Origin: Ramlibacter sp.
GTDB taxonomy: Bacteria; Pseudomonadota; Gammaproteobacteria; Burkholderiales; Burkholderiaceae_C
Direction of reading: 5' to 3'
Assembly (NCBI GenBank): GCA_030695945.1
Contig: JAUYOG010000057.1
Coordinates: forward strand, 156,922-220,921
DNA: 64,000 bases
Part shown: positions 47,729-56,849 of the stretch, piece by piece
Numbering within the stretch: position 1 is the first letter of the stretch
Layout of the letters: every line of letters starts with the position of its first letter
Notes under the pieces: generated by a model
The model's database searches: none
Seen by the model: only the letters and a program-made list of their open reading frames with translations
Told to the model about the DNA's origin: nothing
Position numbers and translations under genes: made by a program

Positions 47729-48746
47729 GAACGCGAAGCCGCTGCTCGAAGTGCGCGGCGTGCAGAAGCACTTCCACATCCGCGCCGCCGCCGGCCGCCC
47801 GGCCGGCACGCTGCGCGCCGTCGATGGCGTTTCGCTGACGTTGGGCGCGGGTGAGACGCTGGGCGTCGTCGGTGAATCGGGTTGCGGAAAATCCACGCTC
47901 GCGCGGCTGGTCGTGGGCCTGCTGGAGCCCACCGCGGGCAGCATCCACATCGACGGCGGCGACATCTGGGAACCCGGTGCGGCCGGTGCCGAGCGCCGCC
48001 GCAATTTCCAGATGGTGTTCCAGAACCCGTCGGGCTCGATGAACCCCCGCCGCACGGTCGGCGCGAGCGTGGCCGAGCCGCTGCAGGCACGCGGCATCCG
48101 CAAGACCGACGACGAGGTGGCGCGCATGTTGACGCTGGTCGGGCTCAACCCGAAGATGGCGGCGCGCATGCCGCACCAGATGTCGGGCGGCCAGCAGCAG
48201 CGCGCGTCGATCGCCCGCGCGCTCATCGCCAACCCGAAGCTCGTGGTGCACGACGAGGCGGTGGCGTCGCTGGATATCTCGCTGCAGGCGCAGATCCTGA
48301 ACCTGCTGGTGGAGCTGCAGGAGCGCCTGGGCACTTCCTACGTCTTCATCAGCCACGACCTGGCGGCGGTGCAGGCCATCAGCCACCGCGTCATGGTGAT
48401 GTACCTGGGCGAAGTGGTGGAGACGGCGACGGCGTCGGTGTTCGCCGCCAGCCCGCGCCATCCCTATTCGATCGCGCTGCGCAACGCCACGCTGCTGCCC
48501 GACCCGGTGCTGGAGAACGGGCGCTCGGGCCTCGTGCTGCGCGGCGACGTTCCCAGCCCGATGAACCCGCCTTCGGGTTGCCGCTTCCGCACGCGGTGCC
48601 CGCTGGCGGAAGCGCGCTGCGCCGCCGGCGCGCCGCCGCTGCGCGATACCGGCGACGGCCATCTCGTTGCCTGCCATTTTCCCGACGCGGCCGAACGGCT
48701 GGCACGCAAGTCCGCCGTCGAGTCGCTCGCGGAGGCGTTTGCATGA
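47718..48746 (+). CDS. Peptide-type ABC transporter ATPase (DppF/OppF class)
   Basis: A 342 aa partner ATPase. Walker A is VVGESGCGKSTLARLVVGL, the Q-loop QMVFQNPSGSMNPRRTV, the signature QMSGGQQQRASIARALI, and Walker B KLVVHDEAVASLDISLQ. In Walker B the usual Asp-Glu is preserved as HDEAVASLD, with Ala-Val-Ala replacing the common Pro-Val-Ser. The C-terminal GCRFRTRCPLAEARCAAGAP is the Cys-rich family motif. It forms the second half of the ATPase heterodimer and overlaps the permease gene by 4 bp. Confidence 0.95.
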
Positions 48747-49690
48747 TCAAGCTCTTGCTGGCCCGCCTGGGCGCCATGCTCGCGGTCCTGTTGGCGGTCT
48801 CCGTGCTCGTGTTCGCGATGGGCTCGCTGATCCCGGGCGACCTCACCAGCGTGATCGTCGGCCAGGAGGGCGCGACCGAAGAGCAGTTTGCGAAGGTGCG
48901 CGCCGACCTCGGCCTCGACAAGCCCTTGCCGGTGCAATACATCCGCTGGCTGGGCCACGCATTGCAGGGCGACTTCGGCACGTCCCCTATCACCGGCCGC
49001 AACGTGACGGCCGACCTCGCGCAGCAGATCCCGGTCTCGGTCGAACTGGCGCTGCTGTGCCTGTTTTTCTCCACCCTGCTGGGACTCCCCGCCGGCATCC
49101 TTGCGGCCGTGCATGCCAACCGCAGGCTCGACGTCTTGATCCGCTCGCAGCTGCTGATCGCCTTCTCGGTGCCGACCTTCGTGGTGGGCATCCTCGTGCT
49201 GCTGGTCGGGTCGCGCGTTGCACCCGACCTGTTCCGCATGTCGTTCACCGCGTGGTCGCAGGACCCGGCGGCGCATATCCGCTCGATGGTGATGCCGCTG
49301 CTGACGATCACAATCCCGATCACCGCGATGACGATGCAGATGACCCGCAGCGCGATGCTGGAGGTGCTGGGCGACCCGTTCATCGTCACGGCGCGCGCAT
49401 CCGGGGTGCGGCTGAAGCGCATCTATTACCTGCACGCCCTTCGCAATGCGCTGCCGCCGATCATCACCTTCATCGGTTTCCAGTTCGGCGTGATGCTGGG
49501 CGGCCTGATCGTCGTCGAGCAGATCTTCAGCCTGCCCGGCCTCGGCCGCGGAATGCTGGAGGCGATCTCCACCCGCGACTACCCGATGGTCACGGCCACC
49601 ACCCTGGTCTTCGCGGTGAGCTTCGTGCTGATCAACGCCCTGATCGACATGCTCTACCCGGTGCTGGACCCGCGCCAGAGGCCCCGATGA
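48743..49690 (+). CDS. Peptide-type ABC transporter permease (DppB class)
   Basis: A 315 aa inner-membrane permease of about six helices. The N terminus LLARLGAMLAVLLAVSVLVF is the first helix, followed by a periplasmic stretch GQEGATEEQFAKVRADLGLD and PVQYIRWLGHALQGDFG, both typical of DppB/OppB. The coupling motif is DPFIVTARASGVRLKRIYYL, and VVEQIFSLPGLGRGMLEAIS is the family tail. Overlaps with both neighbours by 4 bp show a tightly coupled operon. Confidence 0.95.
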   Translation: MIKLLLARLGAMLAVLLAVSVLVFAMGSLIPGDLTSVIVGQEGATEEQFAKVRADLGLDKPLPVQYIRWLGHALQGDFGTSPITGRNVTADLAQQIPVSVELALLCLFFSTLLGLPAGILAAVHANRRLDVLIRSQLLIAFSVPTFVVGILVLLVGSRVAPDLFRMSFTAWSQDPAAHIRSMVMPLLTITIPITAMTMQMTRSAMLEVLGDPFIVTARASGVRLKRIYYLHALRNALPPIITFIGFQFGVMLGGLIVVEQIFSLPGLGRGMLEAISTRDYPMVTATTLVFAVSFVLINALIDMLYPVLDPRQRPR

Positions 49691-50607
49691 CATCCAACCA
49701 CGCCACCGACCTTCCTGTGATGGAACCCGCCGCCGCGCCCGCCAAGGTCTGGCGCCAGGGCTTCGTCGCCGACCTCCTGCGCCACCGCGGCGGCGTCTTC
49801 GGCGTCGCGGTGCTGGGCCTGTTCATCGTGCTGGCCGTGTTCGGCCGCCTCGTCGTGCCGCACGACCCCAATGTGGGTGAACTCGCGAGCACGCTGTCGG
49901 GCCCCACCTGGCAGCACCTCTTCGGCACCGACGAACTCGGCCGCGACACCTTGAGCCGCGTCATCGACGGCTCGCGCATCGCCGTCGTCGTGGCACTGCT
50001 GTCGGTGGCCATTGCCGCCGTCGCCGGCGTGGCCATCGGTGTCACCGCCGGCTACTTCGGCGGCAAGATCGACACGGTGCTCAATCGCAGCCAGGACGTG
50101 CTGTTCGCGTTCCCCACGCTGCTGCTGGCGATCATCATCGTGGCGGTGCTCGGCCCCGGCCTCTTCAACGCGGTGCTGGCCATCGCCATCGTTTACACCC
50201 CGCGTTTCGCCCGCATCGCGCGGGCCAGCGCGCTCAGCGTCAAGACCAGCGAATACCTGGAAGCAGCGCGCCTGGCCGGCGTGACCACGCCCGCGATCCT
50301 GGTGCGGCACATGCTGCCCAACGTGATGCCTTCGGTGATCGTGCTGGCCGCGCTCAGCATGTCCACGGCGCAGCTGGCGTATGCCTCGTTGAGCTTCCTC
50401 GGTCTGGGCGTGAGCCCGCCGCAGGCCGACTGGGGCAGCATGCTGTCGAAGGCGCGCGACTTCATCACCATCGCGCCCTGGCTCACCGTCTGGCCGATCG
50501 CGGCGCTGGTCGCGCTGATGCTCGCCTTCAACGTGCTGGGCGACGCCATTCGCGACGTCATGGACCCGCGCCACACAAGCGGCGCACGGCCGGAGACGGC
50601 ATTGTGA
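49687..50607 (+). CDS. Peptide-type ABC transporter permease (DppC class)
   Basis: A 306 aa permease that pairs with the DppB-type protein. After a 30-residue cytoplasmic N terminus, the first helix is GVAVLGLFIVLAVFGRLVVP. FGTDELGRDTLSRVIDGSRI is the strong DppC/OppC signature, and SEYLEAARLAGVTTPAILVR is the ATPase-coupling loop. SFLGLGVSPPQADWGSMLSK is the late family motif. It overlaps the following dehydrogenase gene by 4 bp, linking the importer to the catabolic genes. Confidence 0.95.
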   Translation: MTSNHATDLPVMEPAAAPAKVWRQGFVADLLRHRGGVFGVAVLGLFIVLAVFGRLVVPHDPNVGELASTLSGPTWQHLFGTDELGRDTLSRVIDGSRIAVVVALLSVAIAAVAGVAIGVTAGYFGGKIDTVLNRSQDVLFAFPTLLLAIIIVAVLGPGLFNAVLAIAIVYTPRFARIARASALSVKTSEYLEAARLAGVTTPAILVRHMLPNVMPSVIVLAALSMSTAQLAYASLSFLGLGVSPPQADWGSMLSKARDFITIAPWLTVWPIAALVALMLAFNVLGDAIRDVMDPRHTSGARPETAL

Positions 50608-51557
50608 GCATGGCACCGATCCACGTCGTCCTCCATCCGCAGCGCCCGCCGGGCGTGGAGGCCTTCCTGCGCAGCGTGCCGCAGATCGAGCTGCACTCCC
50701 CCGCCGACGAGGACGGCGTCGTGCGCGCGCTCGACGCGGGTGCGCAGGTGCTGGCGACGTTCATCTGGAAGGATGCCTTCCTGCGGCCGACGCTGCGCTG
50801 GATCGCGGGGATGGGCGCGGGCATCGAGCAGTACCCGCTCGCCAAACTGGCGGAGCAAGAGGTGGCGCTGACCACGGCCGCGGGCGTCCACGCGGGCTGC
50901 GTCGCCGAGCACGCGTTCGCGCTGATGCTGGCGCTGACACGGCGCGTCGGCGAGGCGGTGCGGCACATGGGCCGGCACCACTGGCAGGCCCTTCCGGGCG
51001 AGGAGCTGGCGGGAAAGAAGCTCGCCATCGTGGGCCTCGGCCGAATCGGCGAGGAGATCGCGAAACGTGCCGACAACTGGGGCATGCAGATCATGGGGGT
51101 CAAGCGCAACCCGGGCGGCTATCGCGGCTGCGTGACCGATGTGCGGAGCGCAGCCGAGTTGCCACAGGCGTGCGACTGGGCCGACATCCTGCTGCTGTGC
51201 GCGCCGGCCGCGCCGGACAAACGCTGGTTGGTCGGCGAGGATGAATTGACGCGCCTGGGCGCGGGCTGGATCGTGAACGTCGGCCGGGGCAGCCTGATCG
51301 ACGAGCCCGCCCTGGTGCGCGCTCTAGCCACGGGCCGCCTGCGCGGCGCCGGACTCGACGTCACGGCGGTCGAGCCGCTGCCTGCGCAGTCCCCCTTGTG
51401 GGACATGCCGAACGTGGTCGTCACGGCGCACAACGCCGGCGACAGCCCGGGTTACGGCCCGCGCTGGGGCGCGTTGTTCCAGCAGAACCTGGCCGCCTTC
51501 CATGGGGCGGGCGAATGGATCAACCGCGTCGCGGCGAGAGCGGGGGCCACGCAGTGA
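50604..51557 (+). CDS. D-2-hydroxyacid dehydrogenase family protein (first of two)
   Basis: A 317 aa NAD(P)-dependent dehydrogenase of the D-2-hydroxyacid family, acting between 2-oxo and 2-hydroxy acids. The nucleotide motif is AIVGLGRIGEEIAKRADNWG, the catalytic Arg region INVGRGSLIDEPALVRALAT, the Glu in DVTAVEPLPAQSPLWD, and the His in VTAHNAGDSPGYG. The GTG at 50604 overlaps the permease stop (an ATG lies two codons later). A second paralogue follows immediately with a 4-bp overlap. Substrate unknown; the pair may reduce or oxidise an intermediate of this pathway. Confidence 0.9.
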   Translation: MSMAPIHVVLHPQRPPGVEAFLRSVPQIELHSPADEDGVVRALDAGAQVLATFIWKDAFLRPTLRWIAGMGAGIEQYPLAKLAEQEVALTTAAGVHAGCVAEHAFALMLALTRRVGEAVRHMGRHHWQALPGEELAGKKLAIVGLGRIGEEIAKRADNWGMQIMGVKRNPGGYRGCVTDVRSAAELPQACDWADILLLCAPAAPDKRWLVGEDELTRLGAGWIVNVGRGSLIDEPALVRALATGRLRGAGLDVTAVEPLPAQSPLWDMPNVVVTAHNAGDSPGYGPRWGALFQQNLAAFHGAGEWINRVAARAGATQ

Positions 51558-52522
51558 CCCGCCGCCTCGTCATGCTCGCGTCGGAAGACGCGCCCGTCGA
51601 GTCATGGGCCCCCAGCGTCGCCGCGGCCGCGCCCGGCCTGCAGGTCTCGGTCGCCCAGGACCGAGCCGAGGCGCTGCGCCTGCTGCCCCAAGCCGACGCC
51701 GCATTCGGGACGCTCGATCCCGAGCTGCTGGCGGCGGCCGGCAAGCTGGCGTGGCTGCAGGCCCCGATGGCTGCGCCACCCGCCGGCTACTTTTTCCCGG
51801 AGCTGGTGGCTCATCCCGTAGCAGTCACGAACTTCCGCGGTATCTACAACGACCACGTGGCCATCCATGCGGTCGCGATGCTCCTCGCGCTGGCGCGCGG
51901 CCTGCCCCGCTACATGCGCCAGCAGGCGCGCGGCGAATGGGTGCGGCACCTCGCCGACGAGGACGTGCTGAACCTGCCCGAGAGCACCGTGCTCGTGGTC
52001 GGCGTCGGCGGCATCGGCGCGGAGATCGCGCGGATGGTGGCCGCGTTCGGCGCACACGTGCTGGGCATCGACCCGCGCCGCACCGATGCGCCGCCGGGGG
52101 TGGCCGCGATGTTCGGGCCCGACGCGCTGGACCGGCTGCTGCCGACGGCCGACGCCGTCATCCTCACCTTGCCCCACACGCCGCAAAGCGAGGGGCTGTT
52201 CGACGCGGCGCGCCTGGCATTGATGCGGCCGCGCGCGCTGTTCGTGAACATCGGGCGCGGCGCCACCGTGCGGCTCGACGCCCTGGCCGACGCTCTGCGC
52301 GCCGAACGCCTGGGCGGCGCGGCACTGGATGTGTTCGAGCAGGAGCCCTTGCCGGCCGACCATCCCCTCTGGCGCGAGCCGCGCGCGCTGCTCACGCCGC
52401 ACGTCGCCGTGGTCGGCCCCCACATCGTGGAGCGCCGGCTGGCGGTGCTGTGCGACAACGCCCGGCGTTTCGATGCCGGGCAACCGCTGTGCAACGTGGT
52501 GGACAAGGCGCTCTGGTACTAG
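51554..52522 (+). CDS. D-2-hydroxyacid dehydrogenase family protein (second of two)
   Basis: A 322 aa paralogue of the preceding gene, with clearly different sequence. The nucleotide motif is VVGVGGIGAEIARMVAAFGA; VNIGRGATVRLDALADAL contains the catalytic Arg region, DVFEQEPLPADHPLW the Glu, and LLTPHVAVVGPH the His. The GTG start overlaps the previous stop (GTGA). The N-terminal domain (residues 1-95) differs from the first paralogue, so the two probably recognise different acids or form a hetero-oligomer. Confidence 0.9.
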   Translation: MTRRLVMLASEDAPVESWAPSVAAAAPGLQVSVAQDRAEALRLLPQADAAFGTLDPELLAAAGKLAWLQAPMAAPPAGYFFPELVAHPVAVTNFRGIYNDHVAIHAVAMLLALARGLPRYMRQQARGEWVRHLADEDVLNLPESTVLVVGVGGIGAEIARMVAAFGAHVLGIDPRRTDAPPGVAAMFGPDALDRLLPTADAVILTLPHTPQSEGLFDAARLALMRPRALFVNIGRGATVRLDALADALRAERLGGAALDVFEQEPLPADHPLWREPRALLTPHVAVVGPHIVERRLAVLCDNARRFDAGQPLCNVVDKALWY

Positions 52523-52529
52523 GACTTCC

Positions 52530-53765
52530 ATGCGATCCATCAAGGCGTCGGCTTATGTTTTCGGGACGGACCTGCTGGGGGAGGGCCATGACGCTGTCCT
52601 GGACAACCTGCAGGGCCGCGGCGGGCTGGACGGCGTCTCGCTGGCCGCGACCTACCACGACGCGCGCGATGTGTTCCCGCACAACCCCCGCCACCGCGTG
52701 TACCGGCACGAGGGCGACGTGGCCTGGTTCGTGCCGCGCCTGGGCCAGTACCAGAGCGGGCTGGCGCCGCGCATGGCCTCGGCCGCCGGCGGCGCCGACG
52801 TGCTGGCGGCGCTGTGCGGGCAGGCGGGACGGCGCGGCATGGCCGTGGACGCCTGGACGATCTTCCTGCACAACTCGATGCTGGCCACTGAGCACCCCGA
52901 CTGCGCGACGCGCAACGTCCATGGCGACCCGTACCTCAGCGATCTGTGCCCGGCCAACCCGCGCGTGCGTGCCTACTGCCGCGAACTGGCCGCGGACATC
53001 GCGCGCTATCCCGTGCGCAGCCTCGTGGCCGAGAGCCTGCACTACCGGCCGCTGGAGCATGGCGAGCACCATGAGCGCTACCTCATCGACCTGCCGGCCG
53101 AAGTTCGCACGCTGATGGGCCTTTGCTTTTGCGACCACTGCCGCGCGGCTGCGCGCCAGGCGGGCGTCGACGTCGATGGCCTGGCCGGTGCCGTGCGGGA
53201 GGCGCTGGAGCCGGCCTGGGCGGGACGGTTGCCGCACGGGCACACAGGCGCCCTGCTGGGCGAAACCGCGCGGGGCGAGCTCGAGGCCTACGTCGAAGTC
53301 CGCATGGAGGTCGTCACGAGCCTGGTCGAAGAGGTGCGGCAGGCGATGGCCGGCTCGGGCGTCGCGCTGTCCTTCATGGACCATGCCGGGGCGATGTCGC
53401 ACGTGATGCTGGGCACGAGCGCCGACGACGACGTGATGCTGTCGTCGCGCAAGCTGGGCATCGACATCAGGGCCGTCGCCGCCGTATGCGACGAGGTCGG
53501 AATCCTCGGCTACGTGGACACGCCCGGGCGGCTTCGCAAGATGCTCGCAAGTTACATCGCCGCCCTCGGCGAGGGCTCGAATTTCTCGGTGGCGCTGCGC
53601 CCGCTGGTGCCCGACTGCCGCAGCGAGGCGGTCTTTGCGGAGAAGGTCGCGGCCGTGCTCGACTCGCCCGCGGCCGGTGTCTCGTTCTATCACTACGCCA
53701 TGATGCCCCTGGACCGGCTCGACTGGATCCGGCATGCGCTGGCGCGCAGCGAGGCAACCTCATGA
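52530..53765 (+). CDS. Uncharacterised protein, probable TIM-barrel (glycosidase-like)
   Basis: A 411 aa protein that I do not recognise. The layout suggests a beta/alpha barrel: VDAWTIFLHNSMLATEHPDC near residue 110, LVAESLHYRPLEHGEHHERY near 170, then a Cys cluster LCFCDHCRAAARQAG, seen in some uncharacterised glycosidase-like barrels. Acidic residues in ALSFMDHAGAM and VGILGYVDTPGRL could be catalytic. Family assignment is weak. It sits between the dehydrogenase pair and the epimerase, overlapping the epimerase by 4 bp, so it is part of the same operon. Metal binding by CFCDHC is a guess. Confidence 0.6.
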   Translation: MRSIKASAYVFGTDLLGEGHDAVLDNLQGRGGLDGVSLAATYHDARDVFPHNPRHRVYRHEGDVAWFVPRLGQYQSGLAPRMASAAGGADVLAALCGQAGRRGMAVDAWTIFLHNSMLATEHPDCATRNVHGDPYLSDLCPANPRVRAYCRELAADIARYPVRSLVAESLHYRPLEHGEHHERYLIDLPAEVRTLMGLCFCDHCRAAARQAGVDVDGLAGAVREALEPAWAGRLPHGHTGALLGETARGELEAYVEVRMEVVTSLVEEVRQAMAGSGVALSFMDHAGAMSHVMLGTSADDDVMLSSRKLGIDIRAVAAVCDEVGILGYVDTPGRLRKMLASYIAALGEGSNFSVALRPLVPDCRSEAVFAEKVAAVLDSPAAGVSFYHYAMMPLDRLDWIRHALARSEATS

Positions 53766-54682
53766 AAGTCCTCGTCACAGGCGCCGCAGGGCACGTGGCC
53801 ACGCTGGCGATGCCCGGGCTGGAGGGCCGGCACGCATTGATGCTGACCGACCTCAAGGCGCCGCACCGCCTGCCGGACGGCGCGATGTTCCAGGCCATGA
53901 GCCTTCTCGATGCGAGCGATGCGATGCTGGCGGAGCTGTTCGAGGGGGTCGACGCGGTCGTCCACAGCGCGTATGCGCCGTCGGCCGAGCGCGACGTGTA
54001 CAGCGTTAACCCGCCGCACCTCGACCGCTTCGACGCCGAGCTCGCCAACGTCTGCATGGCGCAGCGGGTCTATCGCTTCGCGCTGGAGGCCGGCGTGAAG
54101 CGGGTGGTCATCGTCTCCTCCAATCACGCTGCGGACTGGTATGAGCACACGCAGGTTCACCGCCTGCAGCGGGAAGTGGTCTACCCGGACGACCTGCCGC
54201 TGTCCGACAACTTCTACGGCTGGGCCAAGGCTTCCTACGAGCTGCTGGCTTACCCGTACGCATGCGGCACATTCGGCCGGCAGATGGAGATGGTGATGCT
54301 GCGCATCGGCTCGCCGTACCCGATCGACGTGTCGCGCTACGAACCCGGCGTGCCCTCGCCGCAGTCGGGCCTGCCGCGGCCCGACGGGCCCGCCGCCTTC
54401 AAGCGTGCACTGGGTGCATGGCTCAGCGACGGCGACTGCGCCGCGCTGTTCCGCTGCGCCCTCGAAGCGCCGCTCGCGCTGCCGGCCGGCGCCGTGCCCT
54501 GGGTCGTCGCCTACGGCATTTCCGACAACACGCGCGCGTTCTGGTCGCTGGAATCGGCCCGGCGCGTGCTGGGCTACAACCCCCTGGACGACTCCGAGGC
54601 CGCCTATGCGGATGCCGTCACGCGCCTGCTCACCGCACGCCGCCCCGCCTACGGCGGGCGGCTCGGGCCACCCCGTTCCTGA
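53762..54682 (+). CDS. NAD-dependent epimerase/dehydratase family protein (uronate dehydrogenase-like)
   Basis: A 306 aa extended short-chain dehydrogenase. The nucleotide motif is LVTGAAGHVATLAMPGL. The region RVVIVSSNHAADWYEHTQVH, then DNFYGWAKASYELLA with the YxxxK pair, strongly resembles uronate dehydrogenases, in which SSNH and the Tyr/Lys are active-site elements. RIGSPYPIDVSRYEP corresponds to the family segment after the catalytic helix. Activity on a sugar acid or another hydroxy compound is possible; the operon context does not fix it. Confidence 0.8.
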   Translation: MKVLVTGAAGHVATLAMPGLEGRHALMLTDLKAPHRLPDGAMFQAMSLLDASDAMLAELFEGVDAVVHSAYAPSAERDVYSVNPPHLDRFDAELANVCMAQRVYRFALEAGVKRVVIVSSNHAADWYEHTQVHRLQREVVYPDDLPLSDNFYGWAKASYELLAYPYACGTFGRQMEMVMLRIGSPYPIDVSRYEPGVPSPQSGLPRPDGPAAFKRALGAWLSDGDCAALFRCALEAPLALPAGAVPWVVAYGISDNTRAFWSLESARRVLGYNPLDDSEAAYADAVTRLLTARRPAYGGRLGPPRS

Positions 54683-54728
54683 ACCCGTTCCCCATCGCTT
54701 CACCCACCTGACTTTCAAGAGGCTCACC

Positions 54729-55697
54729 ATGCTTAGAAGACTCCTGCTGCCGGCCTTCCTTCTCGCGGCGCTCGCCGGCACGCTCCCCGCGTTGGCCGCC
54801 TACCCCGAAAAGCCGATCCGGCTGATCGTTCCTTCCGCCCCCGGTGGCGCGCCCGATGCGCTGATGCGCGCGCTGGGCCAGCAGCTGTCGCTGCAGATGG
54901 GCGTGCCCGTCGTCATCGACAACAAGCCCGGCGGCTCGTACGTGATCGGGACGATGGACCTGGTGAAATCGCCGCCCGACGGCTACACGCTGGCCTACGG
55001 CAACGTGGTCTCGCTGGCGACCAACAAGTCGCTGATGGCCAACATCCCGTACGACGTGGACAAGGACCTGACGCTGGTCGGCAACGCGCTGCGCGTGTCC
55101 AACCTGATGATCGTCAACAACGACGTGCCGGTGAAGACCGTGCCCGAGCTGATCGCCTACGCCAGGAAGAACCCGGGCAAGCTGGCGTTCGCATCGGACG
55201 GCAACGGCACCACCGCGCACCTGGGCGTGGAACTGTTCAAGGCCATGACCGGCACGCACCTGCTTCACGTGCCCTACCGCGCCGCGACCTCCGCCGTCAC
55301 CGACCTGATCGGGGGCGGCATCCAGCTGATGATGGTCAACGCCCCCGTGTCGGGCCCGCTGGTGCAAGCCGGCAAGGTGCGCGCCCTGGGCATCTCCTCG
55401 CCGCAGCGCTCCCCGACCTATCCCGACATCCCCACCATCGCCGAATCGGGCGTGCCCGGGTTCGAAGTAACGGCCTGGGGCGGCATCGTCGGTCCGGCCC
55501 ACATGCCCAAGGAGATCGTCACCCGGCTCAATGCAGAACTCCGCACGGCGCTGGCCGCCCCGGCGGTGCGCGAGCGCTTCCGGATGCTGGGCGCCGAGAC
55601 GGCGCCGAGCTCGCCGGAGGAATTCCTCGCGCTGTCGCGCAGCGAAACGGTGAAGTGGGCGAAGATCGTCAAGTTCTCCGGCGCGCGCGTCGACTGA
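54729..55697 (+). CDS. TTT (Bug) family periplasmic binding protein
   Basis: A 322 aa tripartite tricarboxylate transporter-type binding protein. A signal peptide ends LPALAAYPEKP, and YPEKPIRLIVPSAPGGAPDA is the Bug family start. Other markers are GVPVVIDNKPGGSYVIGTMD, SDGNGTTAHLGVELFKAMTG, and VPYRAATSAVTDLIGGGIQL, where the ligand-binding loops lie. There is no TctA/TctB membrane partner nearby, as is usual for the expanded Bug family of Burkholderiales. It likely binds a small acid or amide related to the pathway. Confidence 0.93.
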   Translation: MLRRLLLPAFLLAALAGTLPALAAYPEKPIRLIVPSAPGGAPDALMRALGQQLSLQMGVPVVIDNKPGGSYVIGTMDLVKSPPDGYTLAYGNVVSLATNKSLMANIPYDVDKDLTLVGNALRVSNLMIVNNDVPVKTVPELIAYARKNPGKLAFASDGNGTTAHLGVELFKAMTGTHLLHVPYRAATSAVTDLIGGGIQLMMVNAPVSGPLVQAGKVRALGISSPQRSPTYPDIPTIAESGVPGFEVTAWGGIVGPAHMPKEIVTRLNAELRTALAAPAVRERFRMLGAETAPSSPEEFLALSRSETVKWAKIVKFSGARVD

Positions 55698-55707
55698 AGG
55701 ACAACTC

Positions 55708-56823
55708 ATGAGCCCGTGGAAAGCCGCCCAGCCCGGCGACCCTCTGCACAAGGTCGACACGCCCGCGCTGCTGCTCGACCTCGACGCTTTCGAGCGCAAC
55801 CTGCAGCGCATGGCCGACGCCCTGCGGGGCCGCGACATTCGGCTGCGCGCGCACGCCAAGAGCCACAAGTGCCCCGAGATCGCGTTGCGCCAGGTGGCGC
55901 TGGGCGCCGTGGGCATCTGCTGCCAGAAGGCGGGCGAGGCGGCGGTATTCGTCGAGGCGGGCATCAAGGACGTGCTCGTCACCAACCAGGTCATGGGCGA
56001 CGCCAAGCTGCGCCGGCTCGCGCCGCTGGCGCGCAAGGCGCGCATCGGCGTCCTGGTGGATGATGCGCTGCAGGTGAAGGGCCTGGCCGCCGCGGCCGAG
56101 GCGCATGGCGTCACGCTCGACGTGTACGTGGAAGTCAACGTCGGCGCGAACCGCTGCGGGGTGGCACCCGGCGACGAGGCCGTGCGGCTGGCGCGGCAGA
56201 TCGTCGCGGGCGCGGGTTTGCGCTTTGCGGGCCTGCAGTGCTACCACGGCCCGGCCCAGCACCTGCGCTCACCGCAAGCCCGGATGGCCGCGATCGCCGC
56301 TGCCGCCGAAGCCGCGGGCATGACGCGTCGCGCGATCGAGGCCGCCGGCATCGCGGTGGAGCGCGTGACAGGCGCGGGCACGGGCACCTTCGTGCACGAG
56401 CGCGACAGCGGCGTCTTCAACGAGATCCAGGCCGGCTCCTACGTGTTCATGGACCGGGACTACGGCGACAACCTGCGCGGCGAGGGCGATGTCGCCTTCG
56501 AGCACGCGCTCTTCGTGCGCACGGCCGTGATGAGCCGGGCGACCGTCGAGCGCGCAATCGTCGACGCGGGGCTGAAGGCCTCGAGCGTGGACTCGGGCAT
56601 GCCCGCGGTCTGGCAGCGTCCGGACCTGTCGTACGTGAAAGCGGCCGACGAACACGGCGTGATCGCAACTCCCGCCTCGGCGGCGCTCTCCCTGGGCGAC
56701 ACGTTGATGCTGGTGCCGGGCCATTGCGATCCCACCGTCAATCTTTATGACGAGCTGGTCTGCTACCGCGGCGACAAGGTTGAAGCGCTCTGGCCGATCG
56801 CCGCTCGCGGCGCGCTGCTCTGA
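55708..56823 (+). CDS. D-threonine-aldolase-type PLP enzyme (DSD1 family)
   Basis: A 371 aa fold-type III (alanine-racemase-like) PLP enzyme of the D-TA/D-serine dehydratase group. TPALLLDLDAFERNLQRMAD starts the barrel, the PLP lysine is in RLRAHAKSHKCPEIALRQ, and the C-terminal metal motif is LVPGHCDPTVNLYDELVC, where His-x-Asp matches the divalent-metal ligands of D-threonine aldolases. Aldol cleavage of a beta-hydroxy-D-amino acid, or dehydration, is the likely reaction. A second, different member lies at 59256. Start: ATG 10 bp after the Bug gene with AAGGA upstream. Confidence 0.88.
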   Translation: MSPWKAAQPGDPLHKVDTPALLLDLDAFERNLQRMADALRGRDIRLRAHAKSHKCPEIALRQVALGAVGICCQKAGEAAVFVEAGIKDVLVTNQVMGDAKLRRLAPLARKARIGVLVDDALQVKGLAAAAEAHGVTLDVYVEVNVGANRCGVAPGDEAVRLARQIVAGAGLRFAGLQCYHGPAQHLRSPQARMAAIAAAAEAAGMTRRAIEAAGIAVERVTGAGTGTFVHERDSGVFNEIQAGSYVFMDRDYGDNLRGEGDVAFEHALFVRTAVMSRATVERAIVDAGLKASSVDSGMPAVWQRPDLSYVKAADEHGVIATPASAALSLGDTLMLVPGHCDPTVNLYDELVCYRGDKVEALWPIAARGALL

Positions 56824-56849
56824 GTGCGCCCCTCACCCTGGAAGGAAGT

